This document shows, in pieces, positions 14,808 to 16,756 of a stretch of 16,756 bases of DNA. Below the pieces are notes generated by a model. That model had not been told where the DNA came from and did not search any database. It saw only the letters and a list, made by a program, of their open reading frames with translations. Origin of the DNA: CAYHPY01 sp964358485 (GTDB lineage Bacteria > Elusimicrobiota > Elusimicrobia > UBA1565 > UBA9628); contig CAYHPY010000083.1 in the NCBI GenBank assembly GCA_964358485.1, positions 1 through 16,756 on the forward strand, read 5' to 3'. How positions within the stretch are numbered: position 1 is the stretch's first letter; the number at the start of each line of letters is the position of its first letter. Made by a program: the position numbers and the translations under genes.

Positions 14808-15532
14808 ATACTTGGCGCCGGGTCTATTCCACGGCCAAGAGAGCGGAGGAATACCCCCTCCTCATGAAGGTGGCCGGCGGCAAATGGCACGCGGACATGC
14901 TGGGGGCCGCGGTCTCGGCCCTGGCCTTGCTCAAGGAGCAGCCGGAGCGGATCATCGAGCTGGGGACGGGCACGGGCAAACTCGCGGGACGCCTGCTCCG
15001 CGCCTGGCCCCGGGCCCGCTTGTCGGCGGTGGACGGCTCCGAGGCCATGCTGGCCAAGGCCCGCGAAAATCTGCGGGGCTTCGGGTCCAGAGCGGAATTT
15101 CTCCGGCGGGATTTCGGGGCGGCCCGCTGGAGCTCGGGCCTGCCGGAGGCCTGCGCCGTGGTCTCCACCATCGCCATCCACCACCTGAGCGACGCCGGAA
15201 AAAGGCGGCTGTACCGGGAGGTCTTCCAACTGCTCCGGCCCGGCGGCATCTTCGTCCACGGGGACGCCCTCCGTCATGACGAGCCGGTCCTGCGGAAAAA
15301 AGACGATTTCATGTGGGGGACCGCCATCCGCGCGCGAATGCGGGCCTCGGGCGGCCGGGTCCTGCCCGTGGGCGAAGTCGTGGCCTGGATCGACCGGACC
15401 CGCCGTGCGGAAGGCGATCTCCCCGCCAGCCTGGCCAGCCACCTGGATTGGCTCCGGGGCGCGGGATTTGTCCAGGTCGATTGCTGGTGGAAGACCTTCG
15501 GCTTCGCCGTTTTCGGGGGCGTCAAGCCATAG
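14798..15532 (+). CDS. Class I SAM-dependent methyltransferase
   Basis: This 244-aa protein has a Rossmann methyltransferase core: motif I IIELGTGTGK (52-61), acidic Asp79 in SAVDGSEAM, a motif II/IV region ACAVVSTIAIHHL (118-130) and motif III LLRPGGIFVHGD (145-156). It ends in FAVFGGVKP, a normal-looking C-terminus for this group. The ATG overlaps the solute-binding protein stop by 10 nt, with GGAG 8 nt upstream. It is the last gene of the HTH-receiver operon. The TAG stop (15530-15532) touches the left end of a MITE-like element, so the element inserted exactly at the gene end. The substrate is unknown; a link to the other methyltransferase and ThDP enzyme is inferred from the operon. Confidence 0.88.
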   Translation: MAVNTWRRVYSTAKRAEEYPLLMKVAGGKWHADMLGAAVSALALLKEQPERIIELGTGTGKLAGRLLRAWPRARLSAVDGSEAMLAKARENLRGFGSRAEFLRRDFGAARWSSGLPEACAVVSTIAIHHLSDAGKRRLYREVFQLLRPGGIFVHGDALRHDEPVLRKKDDFMWGTAIRARMRASGGRVLPVGEVVAWIDRTRRAEGDLPASLASHLDWLRGAGFVQVDCWWKTFGFAVFGGVKP

Positions 15533-15564
15533 GAGCCTATCCCAATAACTGGAAGGCCCTTCGG
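15533..15564 (+). repeat. Left terminal inverted repeat of MITE
   Basis: This is a 32-bp sequence starting GAGCCTATCCCAATAACTGG. It pairs with 15784-15815 with a single G/A mismatch at position 23. It follows the methyltransferase stop codon directly. Confidence 0.8.
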
Positions 15565-15693
15565 AGGCCCGAGCATGAGACGAGTGCGAGGAGCGACGAG
15601 GGCGCATGGCGGTAGCCATGTAACCGAGGAGCGACGAAGCAATCGTCCGGGATCGGGCCTCCCTTCCTCTAAGAATATTATGGAAGGGTCGGG

Positions 15694-15779
15694 CGATTTT
15701 GGCTTCTGGCGTCGTTGCTCCTCACTCACAGACCTGCCGGTATGCTCGTTCGTCGCGCCTAGCCAGAAGCCAAAATCGC
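15694..15779. repeat. Internal inverted repeat of MITE (stem arms 15694-15710 and 15762-15778)
   Basis: The arms CGATTTTGGCTTCTGGC and GCCAGAAGCCAAAATCG are perfect complements, and one more G/C pair extends them to 18 bp (15693 and 15779). They are 51 bp apart. The repeat could fold in RNA and may act as a terminator or processing stem for the upstream operon; that is inferred. It supports a hairpin-forming, non-autonomous element. Confidence 0.7.
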
Positions 15780-15783
15780 GCGA

Positions 15784-15815
15784 CCGAAGGGCTTTCCAGT
15801 TATTGGGATAGGCTC
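15784..15815 (-). repeat. Right terminal inverted repeat of MITE
   Basis: This is the complement of the left repeat, ending GGGATAGGCTC. It is followed by TAAGC, and the -10-like TAAAAT of the next gene lies 5 bp beyond the element. Confidence 0.8.
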
Positions 15816-15820
15816 TAAGC

Positions 15821-15826
15821 TAAAAT
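15821..15826 (+). promoter_or_regulatory. Putative -10 (TAAAAT) of sensor gene
   Basis: TAAAAT is 5-8 nt upstream of GTG codons at 15832 and 15835, again suggesting a leaderless start. It lies just outside the MITE, whose right end would fill the -35 region; no good -35 is visible there. Confidence 0.35.
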
Positions 15827-15831
15827 AGGCG

Positions 15832-16756
15832 GTGGTGGAAAACTTCGCCCCGCTCGGACTTCGCATGCCGCGCACCCTGCGCTGGAAGCTCCTGCTCTCC
15901 ATCCTTCCGTTCGTGGCCCTGACGGGAAGCCTCCTGTGCCGTCATCAATACCTGCTGGCCAAGGCGGAGATCCTGCGCGCCATCGAGGCCAGCGCCCGGG
16001 CCCTCTCCGAGCGCACCGCCGCGGACCTGGACCGGCTCCTGGAACAGCGGCGCAACGACCTCTTCACTTTGACGGAATCGTCTTTGATCCGGGACTATTA
16101 CCGGACCGTCGACTTCCAGCTCCTCAACGAGGCCGAGGACCACCGCCGCGAGCTGGAGGCCGCCCTGGCCAGCTTCTCCCGCCGCACCGGGGTCTATGCC
16201 CGCATCCGCTACCTGGACTTCTCCGGACGCGCCGTCTGCATGATCCCGCGCGGACCCGGCGCGCGGCCTCCGGAGCCTGCTCCGGAGATCTTCGCCCAGT
16301 TGCGCCGGGCCGCCGCGGGCGCCTGGCTTTCGGGAACGCCGAAGGATGGGACAATCGACTACGGCAAGGCGGTTCACGACGAGGACGGCCGGTTCAAGGG
16401 CGCGCTCGTGCTGAGCTACGACCTGGCCCAAATCCGGGACATCCTGAGCGCGATCCGCGTCGGCCGCAGCGGCGGCGCCCGGCTCCAGGACGCCGCCGGG
16501 CGCGTCATCCTGGAAGGGCGCTCCTTCCCCCCCGGCAAGGACATCCTTTCCGCCGAGGCGGGGCTCACCCGCCTGCCCTGGAAGGTCGTGGTCGAAGCGC
16601 CCCTGGAGGAATTCCTCGCCCCCCTGCGCAAGGTGCGCGACGCCGGGATCGCCGCCGCCGCGGCCGCCGTCGCGGGACTCATCGGGCTGATCCTGCTGGC
16701 CGTCTCCTCGGCCACGCGCCCCGTCGGCGCCTTGGTGGAGGCGGTCCGGCGCATCA
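15832..16756 (+). CDS. Cache/HAMP membrane sensor (histidine kinase or similar), 3' end cut by window
   Basis: The frame is open from the GTGs at 15832 and 15835, or ATG 15865, to the end of the window, so the protein is partial. Numbered from ATG 15865, TM1 spans about 8-24 (LLLSILPFVALTGSLL). A periplasmic Cache-type domain (about 35-255) begins ASARALSERTAADLDRLLEQ and includes IRYLDFSGRAV and DYGKAVHDEDGRFKGALVLSY. TM2 spans about 261-281, and the start of a HAMP linker (ATRPVGALVEAV) follows. This layout is typical of periplasmic sensor kinases, chemoreceptors and diguanylate cyclases; the output domain is beyond the window. It is the next gene after the MITE. The true start is uncertain: a leaderless GTG at 15832 or ATG 15865. 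Confidence 0.8.
   Translation, partial: MVENFAPLGLRMPRTLRWKLLLSILPFVALTGSLLCRHQYLLAKAEILRAIEASARALSERTAADLDRLLEQRRNDLFTLTESSLIRDYYRTVDFQLLNEAEDHRRELEAALASFSRRTGVYARIRYLDFSGRAVCMIPRGPGARPPEPAPEIFAQLRRAAAGAWLSGTPKDGTIDYGKAVHDEDGRFKGALVLSYDLAQIRDILSAIRVGRSGGARLQDAAGRVILEGRSFPPGKDILSAEAGLTRLPWKVVVEAPLEEFLAPLRKVRDAGIAAAAAAVAGLIGLILLAVSSATRPVGALVEAVRRI

Larger units (their letters stand above)
15533..15815. mobile_element. MITE-like element with 32-bp terminal inverted repeats
   Basis: The 283-bp region has no coding ORF. Its ends match as inverted repeats over 32 bp with one mismatch (left 15533-15564, right 15784-15815; both begin GAGCCTATCCCAATAACTGG). The ends recall the GAGCC start of some IS5-family elements, whose target duplication is TNA. 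Here the flanks are TAG on the left and TAA on the right, a near but imperfect match. Internal features are a second 18-bp inverted repeat, two copies of GAGGAGCGACGA (15588, 15626), an inverted variant at 15710-15723, and a hairpin CATGGC-GGTA-GCCATG at 15605-15620. It was probably moved by a transposase encoded elsewhere. It fills the gap between two genes. Confidence 0.75.

Noticed and set aside
15533..15831. CRISPR array or small-RNA gene in the gap before the sensor
   Set aside because: The repeats are inverted ends and a palindrome, not regularly spaced direct repeats with spacers, and are better explained by a MITE.

Overview
This is a GC-rich, tightly packed bacterial window. The genes are read from both strands, share overlapping stop and start codons, and include many hybrid histidine kinases and stand-alone receivers. 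No rRNA, tRNA, transposase or phylogenetic marker is visible. The style (high GC, hybrid PAS kinases, leaderless-looking promoters, a MerR/BldC-like HTH fused to a receiver) suits an uncultured environmental lineage such as Elusimicrobiota or a deltaproteobacterial group, but that is a low-confidence inference.

Layout. (1) 10-1568, plus strand: a radical SAM enzyme translationally coupled to a small GT2-like glycosyltransferase; upstream genes may lie outside the window. (2) 1573-5000, minus strand: a receiver and membrane histidine kinase operon, a secreted CsgG/TolB-like protein, and an OmpR-family response regulator. The promoters of the first two units carry arrays of an 11-bp direct repeat and lack a recognisable -35. 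(3) 5081-10578: a signalling block with a PAS-PAS-kinase-receiver hybrid (plus), a minus-strand operon of OmpR-type regulator, PAS-kinase-receiver hybrid and lone receiver, and a divergent HTH-receiver protein (plus). (4) 9985-15532, plus strand: the HTH-receiver gene leads a run of overlapping genes for a ThDP-dependent acetolactate-synthase-like enzyme, an O-methyltransferase-type protein, a family-5 solute-binding protein and a second SAM methyltransferase. (5) 15533-15815: a 283-bp MITE-like element with 32-bp terminal inverted repeats, abutting the stop codon of the last methyltransferase. (6) 15832 to the end: the 5' part of a Cache/HAMP membrane sensor.

How it may work together. The adjacent OmpR-family regulator could bind the 11-bp repeats and activate both the receiver/kinase operon and the secreted CsgG/TolB-like gene. 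The HTH-receiver protein may autoregulate through four 9-bp head-to-tail repeats over its own -10 and leader, and so control the downstream ThDP/methyltransferase/binding-protein operon. These are inferences from site layout and gene order. The repeats, overlaps and motifs are visible in the sequence. The most novel-looking items are the two repeat-based control regions and the operon of the HTH-receiver protein.
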